NCBI GenBank assembly: GCA_026129405.1 | Contig: JAHCID010000005.1 | Location: forward strand, 270,412 to 334,411 | Direction: 5' to 3' | From: a bacterium | Lineage (GTDB): Bacteria > Desulfobacterota > Binatia > DP-6 | DNA length: 64,000 nucleotides | Shown here: piece after piece, positions 1-9,043 of the stretch | How the letters are laid out: each line of letters starts with the position of its first letter | Position numbering within the stretch: position 1 is the first letter of the stretch | Notes under the pieces: model-generated | Told to the model about the DNA's origin: nothing | Databases searched by the model: none | The model's input: the letters and a program-made list of their open reading frames with translations, nothing else | Program-made: the position numbers and the translations under genes

Positions 1-509
1 GCGTTCCTGGTGCCGTGGTCGGTGACGTAGAGCAGCAGCGTGTCGTCGGACGTCAGCGTGCGGCCGGCGGTGTCGAACCAGCGTCGCAGCTCTGCCTGCG
101 TGGCCGGCGCGAGGACCGTTCCTTCGACGGTCGAGTCCTCGTAGACGATCGGGGTGCGCAGGGGCGCCTCGAGACGGCTGCCCTCGAGGAGCCAGAACTC
201 CTCCTCGGGTTGGGTCTGCCGCACGGCGACGTCCTGGCCCGGGTCGTCGCCGTCGCTCGTCAGCACCGCGACGCGCGCGTCGGGCACGCCCATGCGAGTG
301 AGCATCGCGCGCAGCTCGCGCACGTGGAGCAGGTGCGACTGGTAGTTCTGCGCGGGCAACCCGCCGCCGTTCAGCAGGAGGGCGTAGAGACGGGCCGTGT
401 CGGTCGGTGGCGGGGCCGGTGCCGGCCGCACCCGACAGCTGGTGCCGGCGAGAAGCACGAGCGCCACCGCCAGGAGGTGGCGGGCCCGGAAACAGGAGGG
501 GGAACGCAT
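1..509 (-). CDS. Caspase/C13-like peptidase lipoprotein (C-terminus outside window)
   Basis: Partial gene running off the left edge. It starts at ATG 509 and stays open to position 1 (169 codons seen). The N-terminus is a lipoprotein signal: a hydrophobic stretch ending in LLAGTSC, so the mature protein probably begins at a lipidated Cys near residue 23. The body contains LYALLLNGGG, a helix with a conserved HLLHVRELRAML pattern, VLTSDGDDPGQD and, near the edge, LLLYVTDHGTRN. The last resembles the strand plus catalytic His of clan CD cysteine peptidases (legumain/C13 YFTDHG). The catalytic Cys would lie beyond the window. Family assignment is inferred from these motifs. A promoter lies just upstream. 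No Shine-Dalgarno is evident. Confidence 0.6.
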   Translation of the reverse strand, partial: MRSPSCFRARHLLAVALVLLAGTSCRVRPAPAPPPTDTARLYALLLNGGGLPAQNYQSHLLHVRELRAMLTRMGVPDARVAVLTSDGDDPGQDVAVRQTQPEEEFWLLEGSRLEAPLRTPIVYEDSTVEGTVLAPATQAELRRWFDTAGRTLTSDDTLLLYVTDHGTRN

Positions 510-530
510 GCGGACCGCGATCGCGATCCG

Positions 531-558
531 AGTGTAGCAGCGGTCTCCCGAGGGGCAA
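531..558 (-). promoter_or_regulatory. Sigma70-like promoter for the C13-like lipoprotein
   Basis: On the minus strand TTGCCC (558-553) is followed after 16 nt by TACACT (536-531), 21 nt before the ATG at 509. The predicted leader is about 15 nt. Confidence 0.5.
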
Positions 559-587
559 ACGCACGCGCGGGCACGCGTGCGGCGGGA

Positions 588-773
588 TCAGGAGGTGGCG
601 GACTCGGCGCCCAGGGACGCGGGCGGCAGGCGGGCGTCGCTGGCGGTTCGGGCGCGCATCCGGGTCAGCGTGCGGCGCAGCTCGGGTCCGAAGGCGACGC
701 CGACGGCGAGCGCTGCGAGGAAGCCACCGATGACCATTCTTTCCAGGAAGTACGGATCCATCATGCTCGGCAC
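588..773 (-). CDS. Small single-pass membrane protein
   Basis: 61-aa protein. The GTG start at 773 is supported by a perfect GGAGG (785-781) seven nt upstream. One hydrophobic segment (about residues 13-29, MVIGGFLAALAVGVAFG) is followed by a basic stretch RRTLTRMRAR, which suggests an N-out/C-in or short-anchor topology. No family is recognised. It lies upstream of the C13-like lipoprotein on the same strand with a 78-nt gap, and that gene has its own promoter, so co-transcription is only possible. The good ribosome site and membrane segment make it more likely a gene than chance. Confidence 0.6.
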   Translation of the reverse strand: MPSMMDPYFLERMVIGGFLAALAVGVAFGPELRRTLTRMRARTASDARLPPASLGAESATS

Positions 774-921
774 CTATGAACCTCCAGCGTGCGTGATGAG
801 GCGTCTTTCTGACCTGTGATCGCCCGGCGCGTCAACAGAAATCTGCATGACGTGGCTCTCTGGAGCGCGGGTGAATGGGCAGTGCCTTGCGCCCGCCGAC
901 GGCAGGCGTCACAAGGCGCGC

Positions 922-1437
922 ATGCGGGGCGGCAGGACGCGCAGGGCATGCCGCAGCGGCGCGTCCGTGGTCCTGCTGCCATTCGTGTTCGCATGTCCCC
1001 TGCGTCCGGCGACGCCGGCGGCGCCGCGCGTGCTCGTCGGTGCGGTGGAGTCGCGGGGGCTGCCCGGCTTCCTCGCCGCGCATCCCCTCGCTCCCGGTCA
1101 GGGCCTTCGCGCCGACGAGGTCGGTCGCACCGCCGCCGCGAGCCATCACGTCGTGCAGGTCGCGACCGCCGAGACGCCGCATCGCCACCGCAGCCACGAT
1201 CTCACGGTCACGGTGCTCGAGGGCGAGGGCGTGCTCCACGTCGAGGAGCGCGCATTGCCGATGCGCGCGGGCGACGTCGCCGTCGTCGCCCGCGGCGTGC
1301 CGCATTGGTTCGCGCGCACGGGCGCGCGCACGGCCGTCGCGTTCGTGGTGTTCACGCCCCCGCTCGACGCGCCGGACACCCAGCCGGTCGAGCCGCTCGC
1401 ACCCGCCGCGGTTGACAGCGCAAAGGGCCGCCGTTAG
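922..1437 (+). CDS. Cupin-domain secreted protein, probable lipoprotein
   Basis: 171-aa protein if started at ATG 922. That start places a basic n-region and the hydrophobic stretch SVVLLPFVFAC first, with a lipobox-like Cys. An in-frame ATG at 847 gives a longer version with no signal-like start. Residues about 75-140 form a single cupin barrel. Metal-ligand motif 1 has PHRHRSH followed by VTVLEGEG; motif 2 has RAGDVAVVARGVPHW. The fold usually binds Fe, Mn or Zn; the substrate is unknown. Its stop lies 24 nt before the next gene, which has its own Shine-Dalgarno, and a promoter for that gene overlaps the 3-prime end of this one. Confidence 0.7.
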   Translation: MRGGRTRRACRSGASVVLLPFVFACPLRPATPAAPRVLVGAVESRGLPGFLAAHPLAPGQGLRADEVGRTAAASHHVVQVATAETPHRHRSHDLTVTVLEGEGVLHVEERALPMRAGDVAVVARGVPHWFARTGARTAVAFVVFTPPLDAPDTQPVEPLAPAAVDSAKGRR

Positions 1438-1440
1438 CCG
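1412..1440 (+). promoter_or_regulatory. Possible promoter for the small secreted protein at 1462
   Basis: TTGACA (1412-1417), then 17 nt, then TAGCCG (1435-1440). It overlaps the end of the cupin gene. The -35 is consensus; the -10 is poor but matches TAG-type boxes elsewhere in the window. GGAGG at 1450-1454 supports translation of the next gene. Confidence 0.35.
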
Positions 1441-1461
1441 ACACCTCGAAGGAGGCTCTGC

Positions 1462-1839
1462 ATGCGGAACTCGTGTTGGTCGGCCATGCGCGCGTGCGTC
1501 GTCGCGGGCGCGATCGCGGCGGCGACGATGGGACCGGCCGGCGTCGCGCACGCCGCCGACGCCGTCACCGGCGAGGTGGTCGACATGTCCTGCTACCTCG
1601 GCCATCCGGAGACCGGGCGTGGCGCCGGGCACCGGAAGTGCGCCGAGACGTGCGCGAAGAAGGGGCTGCCGATGGGCGTCCTCGCGGAGGACCAGACCGT
1701 CTGGCTGCTCCTCGAGGATCACGACAACCCGAAGGCCTACGCCACCGCGCTCGAGGGCGCGGCGAAGACGATCACCGTCGAGGGACGCAAGGTCACCGTC
1801 GGCGGCGTCAACGGGATCGTCGTCGAAGGCGTGAAGTAA
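1462..1839 (+). CDS. Secreted Cys-containing small protein of unknown function
   Basis: 125 aa. ATG 1462 is preceded by GAAGGAGG. A Sec signal peptide is clear (hydrophobic core ACVVAGAIAAATM, likely cleavage after AHA). The mature part opens with VTGEVVDMSCYLGHP and has three Cys in the pattern CYLGHP...KCAETCAKKG. A C-terminal half (WLLLEDHDNPKAY...TVEGRKVTVGG) looks like a small beta domain. Similar periplasmic proteins occur near haem and copper proteins, but no function is established here. It ends at a strong hairpin shared with the convergent cytochrome-barrel gene. Confidence 0.7.
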   Translation: MRNSCWSAMRACVVAGAIAAATMGPAGVAHAADAVTGEVVDMSCYLGHPETGRGAGHRKCAETCAKKGLPMGVLAEDQTVWLLLEDHDNPKAYATALEGAAKTITVEGRKVTVGGVNGIVVEGVK

Positions 1840-1847
1840 CGCGAACG

Positions 1848-1880
1848 GACGGCGCGCCCGCCGCGCGCGGGTGCGCCGTC
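1848..1880. terminator. Bidirectional hairpin between convergent genes
   Basis: GACGGCGC (1848-1855) pairs with GCGCCGTC (1873-1880) and CCCGC (1857-1861) pairs with GCGGG (1867-1871), with one G-U pair between and a 5-nt loop. There is no T-tract. It sits between stop 1839 (+) and stop 1879 (-). Confidence 0.55.
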
Positions 1881-3036
1881 AGAAGAACATGTGGAGCTCG
1901 AAGAGGAGCTCCGGCTGGTTCTGCTCGGGCTTGTTCGCCGGGCCGTTGTTGATCCGGTACTGGATCCGCGGCTGCAGGAAGCGGTCGATGAACGGCTCGA
2001 GCCCGATCGCGTAGCGCACCCGGCTGTTGTCGTTCGACACCTTCACGAAGTCGAAGGTGCCGCGCACGTTGAGCCAGTCGAACAAGAGCCAGTCGACCTC
2101 GCCGTAGGCCGCGTACTCGGGGCGCGCGTTGGTGGTCGCGACGGTCCGGTCGTCGATGAGGTCGAACTCGGCGAGGTAGGTGAACTTCCAGAGATTCGCC
2201 CCGGCATAGAATGCCGACACCCAGCGCTTGTTCGACTGCCGGGCGTAGGACGCGCCCGCCAGCACGTTGCGCACGACCGGCACGTCCTCCCACACGCCGT
2301 ACCCGTTGACGCTGGTGAGCACGTCGCGATCGCCGCCCGCCCCGTTCGTGATCGTGGTGGCGAGGAAGAACGGCCCCGGGATGATGCCGATCTCGGCACC
2401 CTCGTCCGGGTTCGCGAAAGTGAACCCGGTCTGGGAGCGCACGAACGCCTCGTCGTCCCACAGGCGGAGGCCGAAGGCCGGATAGAGACGGCCGGCCTTC
2501 AGGTAGACGTCCTCGGCGTACTTCCAGGGCATGAAGTTGCGCAGGATGCCCACCGTCTCGCGGGCGGTGACGCCGCCGTTGAGATTGAAGTCGCCGTAGA
2601 ACTGGAGCATGTCCGGGATGAGGTCGACCTGGAGGTAGGCGAGCGCCTCCTGGACCTCGAGGTCGGACGACTTCACCCTCGAACGGAACGCCTTGTTGCG
2701 CGGTACGCGCCCCTGGGCGTTCGGCGTGTCCTCGAAGATGATGTCCTCGCGCACGCGCAGGTCGCCGCCGATGGAGATGTAGCGGTTCACCTCGCCGTTG
2801 AAGCCCTTCACGCCCTGCGGGATCGGCAGGATCTGGAGGTCGTGGAGGATGTCGTGGGCGTGGATGTGGGCGAACGCGGTGCGCTTGCCGCCGCCGTCGA
2901 GGTTGGTGTGACAGTCGCTGCACTTCGCACCGCTGCGCACGGCCATGTACGGCTCGGCGGCGGCGGGCGACGCGCCCAGCACGAGGGCCGCCAGCATGAG
3001 CGCGGCGGCGCCAGGGATCAGTTGTTGGGCGCGCAT
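1879..3036 (-). CDS. Mono-haem cytochrome domain fused to outer-membrane beta-barrel
   Basis: 385-aa protein starting at ATG 3036. An N-terminal signal peptide (ALMLAALVLGASPAAA) is followed within 20 residues by GAKCSDCHTN, a classical CXXCH haem c attachment site. The remainder is rich in alternating aromatic/polar strands (for example YISIGGDLRVRE, WVSAFYAGANLWKFTYLAEF) and ends in ...LLFELHMFF. A terminal Phe is the usual BamA recognition signal of outer-membrane barrels. It overlaps by 19 nt the end of the haem lipoprotein gene upstream, so the two are translationally coupled and probably work together in electron transfer at the outer membrane. Partner and direction of electron flow are unknown. 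Confidence 0.75.
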   Translation of the reverse strand: MRAQQLIPGAAALMLAALVLGASPAAAEPYMAVRSGAKCSDCHTNLDGGGKRTAFAHIHAHDILHDLQILPIPQGVKGFNGEVNRYISIGGDLRVREDIIFEDTPNAQGRVPRNKAFRSRVKSSDLEVQEALAYLQVDLIPDMLQFYGDFNLNGGVTARETVGILRNFMPWKYAEDVYLKAGRLYPAFGLRLWDDEAFVRSQTGFTFANPDEGAEIGIIPGPFFLATTITNGAGGDRDVLTSVNGYGVWEDVPVVRNVLAGASYARQSNKRWVSAFYAGANLWKFTYLAEFDLIDDRTVATTNARPEYAAYGEVDWLLFDWLNVRGTFDFVKVSNDNSRVRYAIGLEPFIDRFLQPRIQYRINNGPANKPEQNQPELLFELHMFF

Positions 3037-3512
3037 TCCTGGATCCAGGTGCGGATGGCCGCGATGTCGTCGCCGCTGAGGCACACCGCGCCGCTGTCGC
3101 CGCTGCCGGGACAGCCCTGCGGCATGAGCGCGCCCGGGAAGGTTCTTCCCGGCTTCCCCGCGCCGATCTTGATGACGAGGAAGCTGTCGTCGGGGTCGCC
3201 GGGTTTGATGCGCAGGATGGACGGATCCTCGACCGAGCGCACGCGCACCCAGTTGGGGATCACCTGCCCGACGGACAGGTTGCTGCCGCCGAACGAGGCC
3301 GGTCCGGCGTGACACGCCGCCGCGACGGCGCAGGAGCGATTGAAGATCGGCTGGACGTTCGCCGACAGCGAGATCGTCGGCGTCGGCGGGTTCTTGCAGT
3401 TCGTGGTGCCGCCGCCCCCGCCGCCGCCCCCACCGCCGCCCCCACCGCCCGCGCAGCCGCCGACGGCAGCGACGAGCGCGAGCGCGAGCAGCGTGCGTGC
3501 CGCCGTGTGCAT
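3018..3512 (-). CDS. Poly-glycine lipoprotein with atypical CX5CH haem-like motif
   Basis: 164 aa. The lipoprotein signal LLALALVAAVGGC is followed directly by an uninterrupted run of 14 glycines that would act as a flexible tether from the membrane lipid. The globular part begins with LSANVQPIFNRSC and carries CAVAAACH, a two-Cys-plus-His signature with five residues between the cysteines instead of two. The layout (VQPIF...C...CH.G, later FPGALMPQG and a C-terminal IAAIRTWIQECA helix) matches small outer-membrane c-type cytochromes of deltaproteobacteria and planctomycetes, where CX4CH variants are known. The Met of LMPQG would be the distal ligand. It overlaps the downstream cytochrome-barrel gene. 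Confidence 0.75.
   Translation of the reverse strand: MHTAARTLLALALVAAVGGCAGGGGGGGGGGGGGGTTNCKNPPTPTISLSANVQPIFNRSCAVAAACHAGPASFGGSNLSVGQVIPNWVRVRSVEDPSILRIKPGDPDDSFLVIKIGAGKPGRTFPGALMPQGCPGSGDSGAVCLSGDDIAAIRTWIQECAPNN
3409..3444. repeat. 12-bp tandem repeat, three copies, encoding poly-Gly
   Basis: Three consecutive near-identical 12-mers (CCGCCGCCCCCG, then CCGCCGCCCCCA twice) within the haem lipoprotein gene. Copy-number change would alter the glycine linker by four residues without breaking the frame. Confidence 0.8.
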
Positions 3513-3550
3513 CCGTGCAGGGGCGGGGACGTTCCGCGGAGCCGAGCGGC

Positions 3551-3814
3551 TCAGTGGCCGGTCTGCAGCGCCGCCTTGAGCGCCGCCAGATGACCGAGCT
3601 CGTCCGACAGCTTCTTCAGGCTCTCGAGCACTCGCGCGACCTCGCCCTGCGCCCACTCGATCTCCTGCGCGCTCACCTTCGCCAGCGCGCTGCGCAGCTG
3701 GTCGTAGAGGCTCACGAGACCGTCGACGCCCTGGACGCCCGACTCCGACATCCGGCGATTGATCTCGCGCGTGAAGTTGATGATTTGATCGGTTTGACGA
3801 ACCATCTCTTCCAT
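3551..3814 (-). CDS. Small coiled-coil protein, unknown function
   Basis: 87 aa from ATG 3814, chosen because AGGAG (3825-3821) sits six nt upstream. An in-frame ATG at 3853 lacks a site. The sequence is helical and charged: EEMVRQTDQIINFTREINRR, then a Gly-rich break (SGVQGVDG), then a long helix with heptad spacing (LYDQLRSALAKVSAQEIEWA...VLESLKKLSDELGHL). No signal peptide or membrane segment is present, so it is cytoplasmic. It is divergent from the methyltransferase at 3867, about 50 nt away. No family recognised. Confidence 0.65.
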   Translation of the reverse strand: MEEMVRQTDQIINFTREINRRMSESGVQGVDGLVSLYDQLRSALAKVSAQEIEWAQGEVARVLESLKKLSDELGHLAALKAALQTGH

Positions 3815-3866
3815 CGTCGGCTCCTCTACGTATGTAAACTGGGGCGCGTCCATAGCACCCGATCCG

Positions 3867-4538
3867 ATGGGTGACAACAGTTTCCAACCGCGGCGTATCG
3901 ACGGATTCGACGCGATCTGCGCGGCCCTGCGCGTCGGCGGCGCGCGTGCGGACGCGATCGCGTTGTGGACGGTCGAAAACCTCGCGCGACACGTCGATCG
4001 CGACGCGCTGCTGGCCGGCGAGAATCCGCCCGAGCCGCCGTACTGGGCGCATCTGTGGAGCGGGGCGCGCGTGCTCGCCGCCGCCATACCCCGCGACGCG
4101 GGTGCGGCCGTCGAGCTCGGCTGCGGGCTCGGGCTGCCCGGTGTCGTCGCCGCCCGGCGCGGCGCGCGCGTGACGTTCGTCGACCGCGTCGCGACGCCGC
4201 TGCGCTTCGCGCGAGCGAGCATGGCGGCCAACGGGCTCGCCGCCGCGGGCTTCGTCGTCGCCGATTTCACCGGCGCCGCGCTGCGCGGGCAGTGGGACCT
4301 CGTCCTCGCCGCCGAGGTGCTCTACGACCGCGCGGCGTTCCCGACGGTGGCGGCCACCCTGGCCGCGCGCCTGCGACCCGGCGGCCTCGCGCTGCTCGCC
4401 GACGCCGCGCGCATCGACACGCGCGCGTTCTGGCCGCACCTCGAGGCCGTCGGGCTGCGGGCCACGATCGGCGAGCATCGCGTGGTCGAGGAGGGCTTCC
4501 CCGTCATCGTGCGCCTCGCGGCGCTGCGCCACGCCTGA
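3867..4538 (+). CDS. SAM-dependent protein-lysine methyltransferase-like enzyme
   Basis: 223 aa. A class I methyltransferase of the Nnt1/METTL21/ETF-beta-lysine methyltransferase type. Family features are PYWAHLWSGARVLA (the WP/W-S-G segment before motif I), motif I VELGCGLGLPG, the acidic motif II end VTFVDR, and post-motif DLVLAAEVLYD, where the family has the substrate-binding D/E-x-x-Y. Length fits the family (about 220 aa). The target protein cannot be told from the sequence. It stands alone, convergent with the NtrC-type regulator, with a shared hairpin at the 3-prime end. Confidence 0.75.
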   Translation: MGDNSFQPRRIDGFDAICAALRVGGARADAIALWTVENLARHVDRDALLAGENPPEPPYWAHLWSGARVLAAAIPRDAGAAVELGCGLGLPGVVAARRGARVTFVDRVATPLRFARASMAANGLAAAGFVVADFTGAALRGQWDLVLAAEVLYDRAAFPTVAATLAARLRPGGLALLADAARIDTRAFWPHLEAVGLRATIGEHRVVEEGFPVIVRLAALRHA

Positions 4539-4554
4539 CCGCCCGTGCGGCGGA

Positions 4555-4558
<4 letters not shown>
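4535..4558. terminator. Bidirectional hairpin between convergent genes
   Basis: CTGACCGCC (4535-4543) pairs with GGCGG-A-TCAG (4549-4558) around a 5-nt loop, with one bulged A. It includes both stop codons (4538 plus strand, 4555 minus strand). No T-tract. Confidence 0.5.
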
Positions 4559-5945
<1,387 letters not shown>

Positions 5946-5949
<4 letters not shown>

Positions 5950-7628
5950 ACGCCGCCGGTGTGGACGCCGGGATCGGCGTCGTCGTGACAGGGACAGGGC
6001 AGCTCGATGCTGAACGTCGTGCCGACGCCGACCTCGCTGGCGACGAAGATCTGCCCGCGATAGCGCTTCACGATCGCGTCGACGACGGACAGCCCGAGCC
6101 CCGTACCCTGTCCGGGATCCTTGGTGGTGTAGAACGGGTTCCAGATGTCGTTCAGGTGCGCGGACGGGATGCCGATGCCCGTGTCGCCGACCTCGAGCCG
6201 CATGCGGTCGCCGGCCACCTTCGCCGTACGCAGCGTCAGCTCGCCGCCCTGCGGCATCGCCTGGACCGCGTTGGTGACCAGGTTCAGGAGGATCTGGCGC
6301 ATCGCATTCGCGTTCGCGACGCAGGGCGGGACCGGGCCGAGATCCGCCGTCACGCGCACACCGGCGTTCTGCAGGTACTTCTGCATCAGCTGGAGCGTGC
6401 GCGTCAGCATGTCGTTGACGTTGACGCGCTCGACCTCGGCGCCCGACTCGCGCGAGAACTCGAGGAGGTTCTTGATGATCGCCTGCGCGCGCGTGATCTC
6501 CTCCTCGGCGATGTGGAGGTCCTCGCCGACCTCGGGGCCGGGATCCGGCAGGAGCTGGTGGAGGTCGTAGAGCGCGTTCATCACGATCGCCAGCGGGTTG
6601 CGCAGCTCGTGCGCGATGCCGGCGGCGAGCTGGCCGATGGCCGCCATCTTCTCGGACTGGATGAGCTGGGTTTCGAGGCGCTCCCGGTCGGAGATGTCGA
6701 CGCACATCAGCTGGATCCAGTGGCGGTCCCCGTAGTCGATGTAGCCGGCGCTGCACACGATCGGGACGCGTCGGCCGTCGCGGCCGAGCAGGTGGACGTC
6801 GTCGCGGCTCGCATAGCCGTGCTGCTCGGCGGTGCGCAGCAGCGTCTCGACGCGCGGGCGCTCGTCGGACGGGTAGCAGTCGACGAGGAGCCGCCCCTCG
6901 AGGCCGCCGCGCGGGCTGCCGATCAGGCGCTCGGCGACCTGGTTCGCGAGGAAGATGCGCCGCTCGGCGGCGTCGGCCATGAGGATCACCGACGGCGCGT
7001 TGTCGATGGCGCGGCGGTAGCTCGTCTCCTGCTCCAGCAGCAGCTCCTCGCGGCCCTCGACGAAGAAGTCGGTGATGTGGAGGACGCGGACGTTGAACTC
7101 CTGCTCGAGCAGGCGCGCGATCTCGGCGCCGCGGGCGGGGTCGGCCGCGTACTGCTCGGCGAGATCCGCCCGCAGCACCTGGAGAAAGCGCATCTGTGCG
7201 GCGAGGAAGCGCGAGGCGGGGAACTGGGCGATGAAGCCGCGTCGCGTGTGGCTGCGCAGGAAGAGGTAGGTCTCGAGGTTCGCCGGGTTGGCGATGTGGC
7301 GGGCCCAGCGCACGAGCGCCGCCTCCTGGTCGGCCTTGATCCCCGCCCAGTCGCGCTCGGGGATGGCGAGCGTGGTGCCGACGTCGCGGATCCAGCCGTC
7401 GAGCACCATGGGCGAGCGGTTGGTGATGAAGGAGGCGAGAGCCCGGCGCAGGTCCGGGCGGTCGACCGCCGGGTCCACCAGACCGGTCCCCTGCGCATAC
7501 GCCGTGATCCGTTCCAGGTGGCTCGCCAGGGACGGGTCCGTGGGTCCCGCGCTCACATTTTCGGGGGTTACCAGCTTCCCCGAGGCCAGGCCAGCCGCGC
7601 GCAACGGCGTCGGGCTCCGGGTGTTCAT
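5946..7628 (-). CDS. PAS-domain sensor histidine kinase, partner of the NtrC-type regulator
   Basis: 560 aa from ATG 7628. No membrane segment is visible, so it is a soluble sensor. Residues about 30-200 form an all-helical region (ITNRSPMVLDGWIRDV..., FIAQFPASRFLAAQMRFL) resembling RsbRD/RsbR N-terminal sensor domains (tentative). A PAS domain follows (about 205-320; SYRRAIDNAPSVILMADA). Then come HisKA with H340 (GIAHELRNPLAIV) and HATPase_c with N-box NLVTNAVQAM, G1 DTGIGIP and G2 GTGLGLSVV. The stop overlaps the GTG of the response regulator. It is divergent from the ECF sigma gene. Confidence 0.9.
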
Positions 7629-7652
7629 GCCCGCGTGTCGTGCGCGACGATC

Positions 7653-7681
7653 TGTCCCACCCCGGGAACTTGGCCTACAAT
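7653..7681 (+). promoter_or_regulatory. Promoter for the ECF sigma operon
   Basis: TACAAT (7676-7681) is a good -10. The element 17 nt upstream, TGTCCC (7653-7658), is a weak -35. Only 10 nt separate the -10 from ATG 7692, so the mRNA would be nearly leaderless. Confidence 0.45.
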
Positions 7682-7691
7682 CCGCGCTCCG

Positions 7692-8333
7692 ATGACCCGG
7701 CTCCCGGTGCGGGAGGCCACCGGCCGCCGGGTCGCCGACCCGTCCGCCGGCGCCGCCTCCGATCCCGACGTCGCCCTCATGCTGGCCGTCCAGCAGGGCG
7801 ACGGCGCCGCGTTCCCGGAGCTGTTCCGCCGCTTCGGTCCCCGCGTCCATCAGTATGTGCGCCGCCTGCTGTCGGGGCACGAGGCGCGGGCCGAGGAGAT
7901 CACCCAGGACGTATTCGTCCAGGTGTACCGCTTCCGCGAGCGCTACCGTCCGGAGAGCCGGCTCGCGACCTGGATCTTCACCATCGCCACCAATCTCTGC
8001 CTGAACGAGCTGCGCCGTCCCGAGCGCCAGCTGCGCGTCGACCTGTGGGACGATCGGCGCGCACCCGACGGTCCGGGCGAGGGCCCGCCGTTGCCCGACC
8101 CCGAGGCGATCACCCCCGAGGAGGGGGCGGCCAGCCGCGAGCTGGCCGAGGCGCTCGAGCGCGCGATCACCGAGCTGCCGCCGAAGCAGCGCGCGGCGTT
8201 GCTGCTCTCGCGCGTCGACGGTCTCGCCTACCGCGACGTGGCGGCGGCGCTCGGCAGCACGGAGGGGGCCATCAAGGCGCTGCTGTTCCGCGCCACGCAC
8301 GCGTTGAAGGAACGGCTGCGGGATTTCCTGTAA
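7692..8333 (+). CDS. RNA polymerase ECF-type sigma factor
   Basis: 213 aa. Sigma region 2 (about 35-105) is recognised by LFRRFGPRVHQYVRR, AEEITQDVFVQVYRF and ESRLATWIFTIATNLCLNELRR. Region 4 (about 155-210) has ITELPPKQRAALLLSRVDGLAYRDVAAALGSTEGAIKALLFRA, a helix-turn-helix. An acidic/proline linker (PDGPGEGPPLPDPE) separates them. It is the first gene of a three-gene unit with an anti-sigma factor whose start overlaps or lies just past the sigma stop. The first-codon choice gives a nearly leaderless transcript. Confidence 0.92.
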   Translation: MTRLPVREATGRRVADPSAGAASDPDVALMLAVQQGDGAAFPELFRRFGPRVHQYVRRLLSGHEARAEEITQDVFVQVYRFRERYRPESRLATWIFTIATNLCLNELRRPERQLRVDLWDDRRAPDGPGEGPPLPDPEAITPEEGAASRELAEALERAITELPPKQRAALLLSRVDGLAYRDVAAALGSTEGAIKALLFRATHALKERLRDFL

Positions 8334-8350
8334 TGGAAGGGACGACGCCC

Positions 8351-9043
8351 ATGCGATGCGGCACGGCTCGGGAATGGTTCACCGCGGCGGTCGACGGCGA
8401 GCTCGCCGTGCGCCAGCGCCAGGAGCTCGACGCGCACCTGGCGGCATGCCCGGCGTGTGCGGCCGAGCGCGCCCGGACGGCTCGCCTCCTCGGTGCCCTC
8501 TCGGTCCTGGCGGCCGACGCCGCCCTGCCGCCGCACCTCGAGCAGGACACGCTGCGCCGCGTGCGTCAGCTGGCCGCCGCCGATCGCGAGCGCTCCGCGG
8601 CACGGGTGCGCGGCGGCGTCGGCCGCTGGCTCGGGCTGGCGGCGCCCGCGTTGGCCGCGGCGGCCGTGCTCGTGCTGGCGGTGCGGCCTGCGCCGCCGCC
8701 GGTCCCGGCGGTGGTCGTCGAGCCGGCGGCATCCGTTGCGCCTCCCGCCCCGCCGCCCGTCCGCGTGGCACGCAAGACGACACCTGCACCGCGGGCGTCG
8801 GGGCCAGCGGCGGTCCGGCCGGAGGCGCCTGCCGATGCGCCCGCGGCGATGGCACGGCGTGAGGCGATGCCGAGCCCGGAGCGGGCGGACGATGTCGCGC
8901 TGAGCGAGCCGCCGCCGGAGCTGATCGCGCGCCCGGACCTCTATCGCGACCTGCCGATCCTCCAGAACCTCGAGAAGCTCGAGAACTACGACGCCATCGA
9001 GACGACCACGCTCGATGCGGCACACCGGGGCCCGAACGGGTGA
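8351..9043 (+). CDS. Zinc-finger anti-sigma factor, single-pass membrane protein
   Basis: 230 aa from ATG 8351 (GGAAGG ten nt upstream). An alternative ATG at 8333 overlaps the sigma stop as TAATG and adds six residues. The N-terminus has the ZAS motif: C3, then H29-x3-C33-x2-C36 (DAHLAACPAC), which binds zinc and the cognate sigma factor. One membrane segment (about residues 98-115, LGLAAPALAAAAVLVLAV) is followed by a long Pro/Ala-rich periplasmic tail ending in a conserved-looking RPDLYRDLPILQNLEKLENYD segment. It would hold the ECF sigma at the membrane until an envelope signal arrives. Confidence 0.88.
   Translation: MRCGTAREWFTAAVDGELAVRQRQELDAHLAACPACAAERARTARLLGALSVLAADAALPPHLEQDTLRRVRQLAAADRERSAARVRGGVGRWLGLAAPALAAAAVLVLAVRPAPPPVPAVVVEPAASVAPPAPPPVRVARKTTPAPRASGPAAVRPEAPADAPAAMARREAMPSPERADDVALSEPPPELIARPDLYRDLPILQNLEKLENYDAIETTTLDAAHRGPNG

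Noticed and set aside
832..1722. Minus-strand open frame opposite the cupin and small secreted genes
   Set aside because: His/Arg-rich, no domain, no ribosome site, antisense to two better-supported genes.
1891..3312. 473-codon plus-strand frame opposite the cytochrome-barrel gene
   Set aside because: Composition typical of an antisense shadow (Val/Glu/Arg rich); the minus strand has a signal peptide, CXXCH and a barrel end.
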